From: Microvirga calopogonii | GTDB taxonomy: Bacteria > Pseudomonadota > Alphaproteobacteria > Rhizobiales > Beijerinckiaceae | Assembly: GCF_003347665.1 (NCBI RefSeq) | Contig: NZ_QDGA01000011.1 | Coordinates: 62,001-126,000 of the forward strand | DNA: 64,000 nucleotides | Reading direction: 5' to 3' | In this document: positions 1 through 7,586 of the stretch, piece by piece | Numbering within the stretch: the first letter of the stretch is position 1 | Layout: the number at the start of each line of letters is the position of its first letter | Program-made: the position numbers and the translations under genes | The notes under the pieces: model-generated | What the model was told of the DNA's origin: nothing | Seen by the model: the letters and a program-made list of their open reading frames with translations, nothing else | Database searches by the model: none

Positions 1-1583
1 AGTAAATTCGAATGCGCTGCCCAGAGGAGTCCCACTTGCTCGTATGCTTGGGCACAAGCGACAAGACTCAGAACGAGCTTGTCACGATACTCGTGCTTGA
101 TCAATTTCTGTTGCGCGCGCCCGAGGAGACGTATCGCTTCTATGTTCTTCCCTTCATCAATCTTCTGAAAGCCGCGCCTTAGCAGCGCAAATCCAGCAGC
201 ACCTTCGCTTCGCCTCCGTTCGAGAATAGGTAGGATGATCTCGAATGCTTCATCATAAGCAGGCTCGCCACCGGTTAAATTGCCAAGCTCCTCGAAAATT
301 TTCGCAAAGCGGTCAAATTGGTAACCTCCAAGACGCTCGGATTTGCTGAAAACTGCGGCGAGCCGTCTGATCGAACTATTGATAACCTCTTTGTCATGCG
401 GGCTTTCGATAATCTGCAATGTGCAAAGCATCGACTCCGCATTCGCTGCATTGTTGGGCCGCTCAACCTGCTCCGCAAGTGATTGCAGCCGTGCCTTCAG
501 TCTTTCCGTCCGTTGCAGCAATTTGCCTTCTGGGTCGCTCAGTCTACCGGTTTTCACTCCGCTTGCGAGAATCGTCCAAATGTTATGCAGAAGCTCTAAG
601 TCGTCAGTTTGGTCGCTGGGAAGTGCTAGAGCCTCGATATCATCGTAGAGGTCATCGGTAGTTTCTAAGTCGTCAAACCAATAGCACGCTGTCCATGCGC
701 GCTGATACTTGACGCGAAGCTTTTGAGGGCGATAGTTGACCCGCTTGGCAATACGTTCTGCGCGGTCAAAGCGCCCATCGACCTCGACCCTTCCTAATTC
801 CAGTTCACGCGCCAGAACGGCAGCATCAAGGCAATCCTCGGCAAGCTGATACTCAACACCGGCATAACGACTTGTATCAGCGATCTGAGCCTCAAGTTCA
901 TCTAGGTGAGCTTGCCTCTCTGTATCTAAGGGACCGCTATGCACTCGCTTCTGTGAAGTCGAGACGCTGATGTTCAGCGCCTCGATAGCTAAGGCCCAAT
1001 GCCCTCTTTCGAAGACTTTTTCAATTATCCATGTTCTATCGAGAATCCTTACGGGAACCCCATACGCCTTTGAAAGCTCGTCTTCGATATCAGCGCGATC
1101 TTTGTCCCGTATGTACTGATTGGACATAAAGTATATTCGTGAGTAGCTACGGTTTGTCTCGATTATCTTTTTGACATCGGAGCGAACTTTTGGTTTCCAA
1201 TCCTTTTTTGCGCTGATGGCAAATGCCCATCGTTCAGAACCGGCATTCACATCCCCTTGGTACCAACGGTCTGCGATCTCGGGGGCAACGGGATAGGTTT
1301 CTGTATCGACTTTGCTGTCGCCACCACCTGTAGGGCCGGTTTGCGGAAGTAGGTTTGGGCAAAGCTCCTTTTGCGCCAGCTTGCGACAGAAATGTTCGAA
1401 CGCTTTCTCATCACTGCGACTAGTTACCGTATCTAAGTGATATTCAAACAAGCTTCTGTCGAGGACGGGGCTTTCCTCCTCCTTTGAGTCGGAGAATTGC
1501 TCTGGTCTCCTCATGCGCATGAATGCGGAGGGGCTAAGTTCTGCGGGAATATCTGCGTTGGGTTTCTGAGCCACGTTCTTCAC
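1..1583 (-). CDS. large PD-(D/E)XK/Mrr-like nuclease with helical TPR-like repeats (partial, C-terminus off window)
   Basis: An uninterrupted minus-strand frame runs from a GTG at 1583 past the left edge, giving 527 residues without a stop. The GTG overlaps the TGA of the recombinase gene by two bases (GTGA), which favours this start; later in-frame ATGs exist near residues 22-24. Residues 60-200 resemble a restriction-endonuclease fold: a helix with FEHFCRKLAQ, then GPTGGGDSKVD (Asp89/Asp93), then strand WAFAISAKKDW (Lys126), then a segment like the Mrr-type core ending in VRILDRTWI. The usual acidic residue of the E-x-K motif is Ser here (S-A-K), so catalysis is not certain. Residues 210-527 are almost wholly helical, with charged TPR-like repeats, clearest at 455-520. 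I do not know a named family. A TPR-sensor/nuclease fusion in a mobile island suggests a defence effector, but this is inference. Confidence 0.7.
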   Translation of the reverse strand, partial: MKNVAQKPNADIPAELSPSAFMRMRRPEQFSDSKEEESPVLDRSLFEYHLDTVTSRSDEKAFEHFCRKLAQKELCPNLLPQTGPTGGGDSKVDTETYPVAPEIADRWYQGDVNAGSERWAFAISAKKDWKPKVRSDVKKIIETNRSYSRIYFMSNQYIRDKDRADIEDELSKAYGVPVRILDRTWIIEKVFERGHWALAIEALNISVSTSQKRVHSGPLDTERQAHLDELEAQIADTSRYAGVEYQLAEDCLDAAVLARELELGRVEVDGRFDRAERIAKRVNYRPQKLRVKYQRAWTACYWFDDLETTDDLYDDIEALALPSDQTDDLELLHNIWTILASGVKTGRLSDPEGKLLQRTERLKARLQSLAEQVERPNNAANAESMLCTLQIIESPHDKEVINSSIRRLAAVFSKSERLGGYQFDRFAKIFEELGNLTGGEPAYDEAFEIILPILERRRSEGAAGFALLRRGFQKIDEGKNIEAIRLLGRAQQKLIKHEYRDKLVLSLVACAQAYEQVGLLWAAHSNL

Positions 1584-2266
1584 CGAACCGATTCATAAGG
1601 ATTACTGGGAGATGGTTGAGCGCGTCGCAGGAGGAGTTGGACTTGTTTACCAGACCACTCCCCACCTCGCGGAGCAGGGATGTTCCGTTCGTTGAGTTCA
1701 GCGGCAACTGCTCGCAACGTGACGATCCCAGACGCGGTTATCTTTTCCACGATAGGAAGGATGTTGGAGGCGAACTGGGTTGCTTTTGCACACCGCTTCG
1801 CACGACCTACTGCTTGCGCCTGACTCAAATTGGTTCGATTGCCGAGCGCTTTGCCTTGAGCCTTAAGCGCTGCGAGCGCATCCCGGGTTCGGGATGAAAT
1901 CTGCTCGCGCTCGTGTTGAGCAACGGCGGCCAAAATTCTGACTGTGAGTTTGTTCGCGTGAGGATTGTCACATGCTACGAAATCAACCCCAGACTCCATA
2001 AGATTGTTGATGAATGCGGATGATCGACTGAGGCGATCCAGTTTCGCTATTATCAATGTCGCCTTATGCTTTTTGCACGCTGACAGAGCTTTTCTGAGTT
2101 CAGAGCGGCTGTTGTTCTTCCCTGACTCATGCTCCTCGAACTCTGCAAGAAGGCGATTGTCGCCACCCTTCAGAAAAGTCGCGACCGAGGTCTTCTGCGC
2201 TTCGATACCGAGACATTGATCCCGAAGAGATGTTCTATAGTACGCAACATAGTTATGCGACGCCAC
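1580..2266 (-). CDS. small serine recombinase (resolvase/invertase family)
   Basis: The 228-residue protein has the resolvase N-terminal catalytic domain: AYYRTS carries the nucleophile Ser13, followed by the conserved ESGK region, a KLDRLSRS active-site arginine motif and the long helix EREQISSRTRDALAAL. A short recombinase/HTH region (residues about 165-215, RAVAAELNERNIPAPRGGEWS) follows. Such proteins cut and rejoin DNA through a 5' phosphoserine link and serve as resolvases, invertases or phase-variation switches. Start is GTG at 2266 with GAGG about 8 bases upstream. The stop overlaps the start of the nuclease/TPR gene, so the two are probably co-transcribed and translationally coupled. 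The domain is too short for a large serine integrase. Confidence 0.9.
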   Translation of the reverse strand: MASHNYVAYYRTSLRDQCLGIEAQKTSVATFLKGGDNRLLAEFEEHESGKNNSRSELRKALSACKKHKATLIIAKLDRLSRSSAFINNLMESGVDFVACDNPHANKLTVRILAAVAQHEREQISSRTRDALAALKAQGKALGNRTNLSQAQAVGRAKRCAKATQFASNILPIVEKITASGIVTLRAVAAELNERNIPAPRGGEWSGKQVQLLLRRAQPSPSNPYESVR

Positions 2267-2453
2267 GCGTAAGCCTCACCGTGAAGTTCGTATACGACCA
2301 TTTATAAATTTCACAACTGACGTGTCAATATGTATTCCGCATCAAACGACAAGTTTTTATGAATAAAACTTGGATACAACTTAAGATGTCAGCCACCTGA
2401 ATTCTTTCTGAAGAGATTTTGTTGATAATGCTGATTGGATTATTCGTAATAAT

Positions 2454-2497
2454 AGTCCGATATTATCCGATAAATATATAAAACATTTCATCGGACT
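2454..2497. promoter_or_regulatory. inverted repeat upstream of the small two-gene cassette
   Basis: AGTCCGAT (2454-2461) and its exact complement ATCGGACT (2490-2497) flank an AT-rich spacer that contains a third TCCGAT (2466-2471) and TATATAAAAC. The right arm ends 8 bases before the ATG at 2506. The position between divergent genes and over the likely promoter or ribosome-binding region suggests an operator or a leader hairpin. No regulator for it is identified. Confidence 0.35.
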
Positions 2498-2505
2498 GCA
2501 CAGTT

Positions 2506-2775
2506 ATGAAGAGATATAAAACGATACGCCCGGGTAGTGCGTACAAAGACATTCAACGCATGGCGGTAATTCGAAAGCAGATAGACGGCGAGCAAAACCG
2601 CCACCTCTCGAAAATGCACGACCTTGCTTTGCAGCGACAACAGGCAATGTTGCAGCCATCACCAGCGGACAGGTCCATTAAACTGGCGCGCATCGCTGCT
2701 CAGGAAGTCACGGAGCGACAGCGCCACGCTTCTAAAATGGAGGTTCTGAGATGGCGTCTGTACAAAAATCCATGA
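2506..2775 (+). CDS. unknown small basic protein of the island
   Basis: An 89-residue, highly charged, mostly helical protein rich in Arg, Lys and Gln; I recognise no domain. It starts at an ATG directly after an inverted repeat and lacks a strong Shine-Dalgarno sequence. Its last 25 bases overlap the next gene, whose own GGAGG lies inside this frame, so the pair looks translationally coupled. It is transcribed away from the recombinase gene. The helical, basic character would fit a DNA-binding or accessory mobile-element protein, but that is a guess. Confidence 0.5.
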   Translation: MKRYKTIRPGSAYKDIQRMAVIRKQIDGEQNRHLSKMHDLALQRQQAMLQPSPADRSIKLARIAAQEVTERQRHASKMEVLRWRLYKNP

Positions 2776-3062
2776 AGCCTCCTTTCGAGATCGCCGTCCT
2801 TTGGAAGCGCATGGCTGAATTGTCGCGTGATGTGAATGGACCAGCGGAGGGGCGATTACCTCATGTTGTAAGGCTTCCGGCTGCGACAACTCTCAATGCA
2901 CACGGTGACAAATGGGATCGTGGGCAGGCATGGTGTAGGACGAACGTGTTCCATGAGCGCGGCGATAGGTGGAGCCGCGCAACCGATCCAAGAACTGACG
3001 AGATAATTTTCAGCTTTTCTGATCCTTCAACTGCCACAGCATTCAAGCTGGTTTTCGGCTAA
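2751..3062 (+). CDS. unknown small protein of the island
   Basis: A 103-residue protein with a clear ribosome-binding site (GGAGG, 2741-2745, six bases before the ATG). The C-terminal half reads like a compact alpha/beta fold (AWCRTNVFHERGDRWSRAT, then DEIIFSFSDPSTATAFKLVFG), which resembles small phage or plasmid proteins with an edge-of-sheet ending, but I know no family match. It overlaps the preceding gene by 25 bases and is probably translated from the same message. Confidence 0.55.
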   Translation: MASVQKSMKPPFEIAVLWKRMAELSRDVNGPAEGRLPHVVRLPAATTLNAHGDKWDRGQAWCRTNVFHERGDRWSRATDPRTDEIIFSFSDPSTATAFKLVFG

Positions 3063-3719
3063 AGAGGTGCTGGAACTGGACACAAAGGGATCATTCGAGA
3101 ACGCATCCAAAATGATGTCTGAGCCCGAGCTAAACGCTCGTGCTACTGGTTTCGTGGTTCGCTTCGCCTTGCTTCGCTCACTCACTCACCAGTGTTGAGA
3201 TGAATATTTTTTTGTCCATTCGTTGGGTTTGATCGAAACTTCTATCCCCCCGCTCCTTACGCGGCTGATAGCTCGATGGTCCAATATCAAGCGTCCTTCG
3301 TAAGAAGCGGGGGAGAAGAAAGGTTGTGTTCATTCGTTTGGGAATCACGAGGGCTTCAGCAACGTACTGTCTGGCGACAGAGCAGGTGGCTACCCGAAAC
3401 CCTGCGTGTATTTGCCCTTCTCGGAAGGCACGGCCCTCCTAGCGGTTACGCATCAATGATGATGCGAGCACCTGCACCAAGCCAAACCTCTCGACCGGGT
3501 GCAGGCGGATCGTCGTCAAGATTGGCAAATGCCTGTCAGACGTTGCGATCCTCTTTTGGTATCCATCACTTGGAGGGGACACCTAACCTCTTGGGACATC
3601 CTTCCCGCGTTGGAGGCCCACAGTCAGAGGCGCAACGGTTTCGACCGGGCCAGCCTATATAATTAAGCCCTTCAGATGTATCTCTGAATAATATTTATCT
3701 TCGCGAATAAGGTCAATAT
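3063..3719. other. intergenic stretch of the island without a supported gene
   Basis: About 650 bases between a plus-strand cassette and the 3' end of the integrase. An open plus-strand frame at 3276-3662 has no ribosome-binding site, an Arg/Ser/Pro-rich product and no recognisable motif, and protein-like fragments appear in different frames. It may hold decayed coding DNA. A short inverted pair ACTGGT/ACCAGT lies at about 3144-3194. I see no RNA gene. Confidence 0.4.
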
Positions 3720-5540
3720 TTATTGATGTATTCGTATTTTTTGCCATGGTTTTATCGGAGGCAATGAAGCATACTCGACTTTTTTGATTTCGCTATGCAT
3801 GAACATGAGGCGAGATTTTCTTCCATATCCGCTCCCGTATGTATCCGTCATCTGCGCAGCCAGAACGAGCTTCAGATCATTTTCTTTCCCATGTCCGACG
3901 AGCACACTTCGCACCTTGGGGTGAACTCCCATATCTTCGGCAACATCTGTAAAGAGGTGCCGGAAGGAGTGAAATTTGACTCCTCTTGGGACTTCTAACC
4001 TCCGAAGATACCGGCCGAAATTCCGGCTAAAGTCTTGCGTTGGGGTCTGGCCCTCACGAAGTTCTTCATGGGGAAGATCAGAGAACAAGTGGATTGCATT
4101 GGACGAATGCCAGAATTCCCTGAATCCTAACTCCAGCAGCCGTGGATGAATGGGAACTTTGCGTTTGGAGTTATTGTTCTTGACCGATTTCTCTTGCTGG
4201 GATGAGGAATTGTGGTCCTCGTCTTCGCTTGTATCTGTTGTGATATGTAAGTACGGGGTTTCATCCCAAACCACATCCGAACGCTCAAGCTGGCCAAGTT
4301 CATTAAGGCGGGCTCCTGTGTACATTGATAGGAGAGGAAGCCAGAACCATGCAGGCGATTTCGCCCGTTCAGTGTAGATCGAGCTTGTGAAAAACTTCGA
4401 GATTTCCGCATCAGTTGGGACGCGTGTCGGATATTTCTGTTTCGCTTTTGACGTATCCGGTTTGTGGTCAGTGATCGGATTGAAACCGATCAACCTCGTC
4501 TTCCTTCCCCAATTGCAGGCGGAGTGAAGAATATTGAACCAATTGCCGATTGTTTGAATGGTAAGGCAACGGCGGGCCGGAATGTCCTGATTGACCAATT
4601 CTGCAAACGTCATGTCACGTTCATGCTGACGCGGCCTTGCAGGGAGCTTCACTGCATTTTCATAAAATTCGATCAACTGTAACGGTGTGATACTCTCGAC
4701 TGGAACATTGCCGCCCAAGTGAGCAGACAGCATCGCTACACACCGGTTGAGCTTGCTTCTTGTCTTTGCTGGCTTCTTGTTCTTGTCGAGCCATTTCTCT
4801 GCCAACTCCTGTAACGTTGTCGGGGATTGTGAGGCTAAGCTGGAGATGGACGTTTGACCGGTCACGGGCTGGCGGGTTAAGCTTGACGGTGGCTCGACCG
4901 AGGCAGGATCGCGAATCATGCGATCCCGGTACCGCTCAACAGATAACCATGCATCTGCGAAGCTAGTCCGCAGCATTCGCAGGACGGGATGATTGTCTGG
5001 TATAATGTAGCCTTGCCCTGCTAAGGCTGCCAGCATTCGGTCGTCGAAGTCGGGTATTCTTGCGTGACTGCGATACTGCTCTGGTACCTTTAGGTCACTG
5101 CGATACTGATCGAGCATCACGCAGCGCTCGCTCCGCTCAATCGCCTCTGCTCCAAGCGGGTTTAGGCTCACTTGACCGTTCGCGATCTCCTCATATGCGC
5201 GAATCGTCTCACTTATTCGCCAACGCTCGATAGCTTCCTCTGCAAGTGTTGGGTTGATCACCGGGAGGGGGAAAGCCGCTGCGGATGGGGAGATTGGTTG
5301 CCTGAAGGAAGCTAAGCCGATTGTAGCTCCTTCGACCTGACGTAACTCTGTACACCTTTCCTCGTACTTAGAGAACGCTTTCGCGAAAGCTGCGGACGCG
5401 TGCTTCTCGGTTATCTGACCAACCGAGACAGTAAAGTGCTGTTTTCCGGTTTTAGCTGAAATGTCCGCTGGATAGCGTTTCCGAAATTCGGTGGAATCAC
5501 TATGGGGGCTCTTGCGGAATTCCTTGAACCCGAAGCGCAT
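3720..5540 (-). CDS. tyrosine recombinase/integrase of the island
   Basis: A 606-residue site-specific integrase. The C-terminal catalytic domain shows the full set of residues: Arg411 in TGARLNEL, a likely Lys461 in RKVPIHP, His524 and Arg527 in FHSFRHLF, His550 in LVGHGKE, and the nucleophile Tyr568 in DTYGSGYG. Residues 240-345 form the core-binding SAM-like domain. The first 220 residues are a long helical N-terminal extension typical of large proteobacterial island integrases, and probably bind arm sites. A hydrophilic insert of about 25 residues (437-461), rich in Asp, Ser and Asn, sits between the catalytic Arg and Lys. The gene lies 95 bases from the 3' end of tRNA-Ser and is transcribed in the same direction as the tRNA, which fits integration into that tRNA. 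It should catalyse both insertion and excision, the latter with an excisionase not identified here. Confidence 0.93.
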   Translation of the reverse strand: MRFGFKEFRKSPHSDSTEFRKRYPADISAKTGKQHFTVSVGQITEKHASAAFAKAFSKYEERCTELRQVEGATIGLASFRQPISPSAAAFPLPVINPTLAEEAIERWRISETIRAYEEIANGQVSLNPLGAEAIERSERCVMLDQYRSDLKVPEQYRSHARIPDFDDRMLAALAGQGYIIPDNHPVLRMLRTSFADAWLSVERYRDRMIRDPASVEPPSSLTRQPVTGQTSISSLASQSPTTLQELAEKWLDKNKKPAKTRSKLNRCVAMLSAHLGGNVPVESITPLQLIEFYENAVKLPARPRQHERDMTFAELVNQDIPARRCLTIQTIGNWFNILHSACNWGRKTRLIGFNPITDHKPDTSKAKQKYPTRVPTDAEISKFFTSSIYTERAKSPAWFWLPLLSMYTGARLNELGQLERSDVVWDETPYLHITTDTSEDEDHNSSSQQEKSVKNNNSKRKVPIHPRLLELGFREFWHSSNAIHLFSDLPHEELREGQTPTQDFSRNFGRYLRRLEVPRGVKFHSFRHLFTDVAEDMGVHPKVRSVLVGHGKENDLKLVLAAQMTDTYGSGYGRKSRLMFMHSEIKKVEYASLPPIKPWQKIRIHQ

Positions 5541-5635
5541 GTGGTGAGCCTTGTGGTGTAAAATGTGGCGTACGAAGGTGCTAAATACGCTTTTGCCACA
5601 AGGCTTTAAGTTCGCTCAATAACTTAGGTGGGGTA

Positions 5636-5726
5636 TGGCGGAGACGGAGGGATTCGAACCCTCGATACCCTTTTGGGGTATGCTCATTTAGCAAACGAGT
5701 GCCTTCAGCCGCTCGGCCACGTCTCC
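5636..5726 (-). tRNA. tRNA-Ser (anticodon GCT), integration target of the island
   Basis: A 91-base class II tRNA. The acceptor stem GGAGACG pairs with CGTCTCC, and the discriminator G and an encoded CCA follow. The anticodon stem CTCGT/ATGAG holds the loop TTGCTAA (anticodon GCT, reading AGY). A long variable arm (ATACCCC/GGGGTAT-like) and the T arm with GGTTCGAATCC are intact. The 3' end faces the integrase gene, so its 3' half is the probable attachment core and has been restored by the inserted element. Confidence 0.97.
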
Positions 5727-5837
5727 GGGCGAAAAGCCGGATCTGGGATCCCGCTTCGCAGGTGGCGCAATAGACGCGAAGAGGGTCTTTTCGTCAAGGT
5801 CCAAAATTGACCGCGTGCGGGGTCGCGGCTCGGAGCT

Positions 5838-5948
5838 TCAGGGCAGGGTGACGAGAGAAACCAGCAGGCCGCCAAGCCCGGCGGTCGCGCCGACCAGCAG
5901 GAAGGCATCCAGAGCGAATGACCAAAGGTCTTGATGGAACGGGTGCAT
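5838..5948 (-). CDS. predicted single-pass membrane peptide, 36 residues
   Basis: A short frame with a good ribosome-binding site (AAGGGG, about 7 bases before the ATG at 5948). The product begins MHPFHQDLWSFALDAF and continues as one hydrophobic helix (LLVGATAGLGGLLVSLVTL) up to its C-terminus, which fits a small inner-membrane protein. No family is known to me. It lies in the same orientation as a second tiny membrane frame about 100 bases upstream. Support is the start signal plus the uniformly hydrophobic helix; there is no homology evidence. Confidence 0.5.
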   Translation of the reverse strand: MHPFHQDLWSFALDAFLLVGATAGLGGLLVSLVTLP

Positions 5949-6051
5949 GATAGATCCCCTTGGTTGGGGCTCTTTCTATCATGTGCTTACGCTACGGCAT
6001 TGTTCTGGATCAAAGACGAGCTTGAGAGGCCTGCAAACGAGGGCCGTGCTC

Positions 6052-6153
6052 CTACCAGAACAGATGGGACAGGGCGAGACTGGTCAATCCGATCCCCGAA
6101 AGGAATATCGGAAACCATTTCGGGCATGAGCAATTGGCTTCGTCGAGTTCCAC
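6052..6153 (-). CDS. predicted single-pass membrane peptide, 33 residues
   Basis: It starts at a GTG (6153) preceded by GGAGGAACAGA, an almost ideal Shine-Dalgarno at normal spacing. The product has a short acidic head with a Cys-x-Cys pair (ELDEANCSCPKW) and then a hydrophobic helix (FPIFLSGIGLTSLALSHLFW) that ends the protein. The layout matches the neighbouring 36-residue peptide and suggests a small tail-anchored membrane protein. Function unknown. Confidence 0.5.
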   Translation of the reverse strand: MELDEANCSCPKWFPIFLSGIGLTSLALSHLFW

Positions 6154-6295
6154 TCTGTTCCTCCGTCGGCCAGTGACCGACGGCATAAGAGCGGCTGCGG
6201 GCCCGATAGGGAAGAGTGTCGGGTGATGAAATGTTTACCTTTGCGACTAAAAGCCGAGCACCGTGAATGCCGAGGGGCAGGTTACACCGCTTCGC

Positions 6296-6655
6296 TCATG
6301 ACGGAGAACTCATCTCAGCCTTCCCGTAGAGATGCCGGATTTCCTCGAAGCTTCGGATCGCTGGGCCCGACGGCCTGACGATCACGGCGCTCAACTGCCG
6401 GAACTTGTCGTCGGCCCAATCCTCGACCACCACGGTGACGGCGTCCCGAAGCGGCAATGTTGCCACCTTGCATGCCATGTTCATGCCGGTCGACCTCTCG
6501 TATGGCCGGGTGAGTGCAAGAAGGTCCACCATCTCGTCGAAATCGTGGGCTGCTGTCACGATGCTCTCCACTGCGAAGTCTCGAACGAGCTCGGCCATTG
6601 GCAGCCAATTGTGGCAAGGGAATGCCCAAGCTAGGTTCAGGTGTGGGATGTTCAA
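6296..6655 (-). CDS. hypothetical protein, 119 residues or shorter
   Basis: A globular-looking protein with regular alternation of hydrophobic and charged residues (AVTVVVEDWADDKFRQL, SFEEIRHLYGKAE), no signal peptide and no domain I recognise. The longest frame uses a TTG at 6655 with no clear ribosome-binding site; an ATG at 6598 (residue 20, MAELVRDF) would give a 100-residue protein. It sits 18 bases downstream of another hypothetical gene on the same strand, so the two may be one transcript. Confidence 0.5.
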   Translation of the reverse strand: MNIPHLNLAWAFPCHNWLPMAELVRDFAVESIVTAAHDFDEMVDLLALTRPYERSTGMNMACKVATLPLRDAVTVVVEDWADDKFRQLSAVIVRPSGPAIRSFEEIRHLYGKAEMSSPS

Positions 6656-6673
6656 CGGAAAGAGCGATTCGTT

Positions 6674-6982
6674 CTAAGGAGCGGCCCGGCTTGCCGGATA
6701 TTTGAAGCGTTTGAGCAGTTCGTCGCTATGGCCGACGAGCAGGGCGGCTTCCGACGGCAGGGCGTCCTCCGTCACGGATTCGAAGCCTGAGAAGAAGCCC
6801 AGATATGCCGTGTTCGGCAGGCTCATGAGGAGGATCGATTGTCCGGATTCAGGGTCGCACGCCGCAGCGAGCATCATCTGCTTCGGACTTCCGAGCTTGA
6901 CGAACAATTCCTCGAACCGATCCTGCGTCAGGTCCCATTCATCGGGGTCGATTGCCTTCTTTGCCCAGAGCATCGCCGCCAT
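6674..6982 (-). CDS. hypothetical protein, 102 residues
   Basis: A soluble, slightly acidic protein with helix-strand alternation (DRFEELFVKLGSPKQMMLAAACD, SILLMSLPNTAYLGFFSGFE). No family is recognised. Start ATG at 6982, with a second Met at residue 4 as an alternative; the ribosome-binding site is weak. It is followed closely by the 6296-6655 gene on the same strand. Confidence 0.5.
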   Translation of the reverse strand: MAAMLWAKKAIDPDEWDLTQDRFEELFVKLGSPKQMMLAAACDPESGQSILLMSLPNTAYLGFFSGFESVTEDALPSEAALLVGHSDELLKRFKYPASRAAP

Positions 6983-7121
6983 CCCGGCCTGAGGAACCCC
7001 GTCTCACGTTGCATCCTAATCCAATGCGAGCCGACAAGCGAGCGGCTGCAGGAGAGCAAGGTTCGAGATTGAGACAAGGATGCGATTGCCTGTACGGCCG
7101 AAGGCTCTGGAGAGGATCAGC

Positions 7122-7361
7122 TCAATTCAGGCTCTTCTTCTCGGACCCCACGATGGAAAGACAAGGCTTGGAAGCGTCGCTCGCGCCATCGGGAATGATG
7201 AGCACGGATACCGCATGACCATGTGACGCGAGTGTATCGGCGGCATCGAAGGCCGACCGCTCCGCATCCTGGCGTGTCGCGAAGGCCGATTGCTCCCGGT
7301 CTGCGTATGTCACCAGCCACTCGTCCTGGAACTTGAAGACGACAAAGCGGTCCGTATGCAT
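7122..7361 (-). CDS. small hypothetical protein, 79 residues (DUF2188-like layout)
   Basis: A small protein with a beta-beta-alpha-beta pattern: FVVFKFQDEWLVTYADREQSA, then a helix (TRQDAERSAFDAADTLASHG), then AVSVLIIPDG. The 'use of query data plus residue-filling helix' layout resembles DUF2188-type small proteins of alphaproteobacteria, without a firm match. A strong ribosome-binding site (GGGAGGGG) precedes the ATG at 7361. Function unknown. Confidence 0.7.
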   Translation of the reverse strand: MHTDRFVVFKFQDEWLVTYADREQSAFATRQDAERSAFDAADTLASHGHAVSVLIIPDGASDASKPCLSIVGSEKKSLN

Positions 7362-7586
7362 CAGCCCCTCCCATGCTTTGCAACCGAGACTTGGCAGGCT
7401 ACCCGATTACCGTCCTTCAGGAAGGAGGCGATGGAGGTAGGGGGGAGGTCAAAAGGATAGAGGCTCGCCTCGATCCTTTGGTCGAAGCGAGCCTCCACCT
7501 TGCACTTGATGCGGTGCTCTCGTTCGAAGAACGGTCGCCATCGACAGCATCGAAGGCGACCATTGCCCAAGATCGAGAGGAGCCGC

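Larger units (their letters stand above)
1..5635. mobile_element. tRNA-Ser-associated genomic island, right-hand part (left end outside window)
   Basis: Base composition is visibly AT-richer here than in the rest of the window. The segment ends against the 3' end of a tRNA-Ser gene and carries a tyrosine integrase as the tRNA-proximal gene, which is the classical layout of an integrative element. It also holds a serine recombinase, two unknown small genes and a large nuclease-like/TPR gene. No second copy of the tRNA 3' end is visible to the left, so the distal attachment site should lie beyond position 1. The boundary at the tRNA is well supported; the total size is unknown. Confidence 0.75.

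Noticed and set aside
3276..3662. Open plus-strand frame of 128 codons between the island cassette and the integrase
   Set aside because: No ribosome-binding site, Arg/Ser/Pro-rich product without motif, and protein-like fragments in other frames instead. Treated as non-coding.
7361..7498. Possible 45-residue gene (GTG at 7498) whose TGA overlaps the ATG of the 79-residue gene
   Set aside because: The TGATG junction and the peptide (EARFDQRIEASLYPFDLPPTS) look plausible, but there is no ribosome-binding site and no second line of evidence. Undecided, not listed as a gene.
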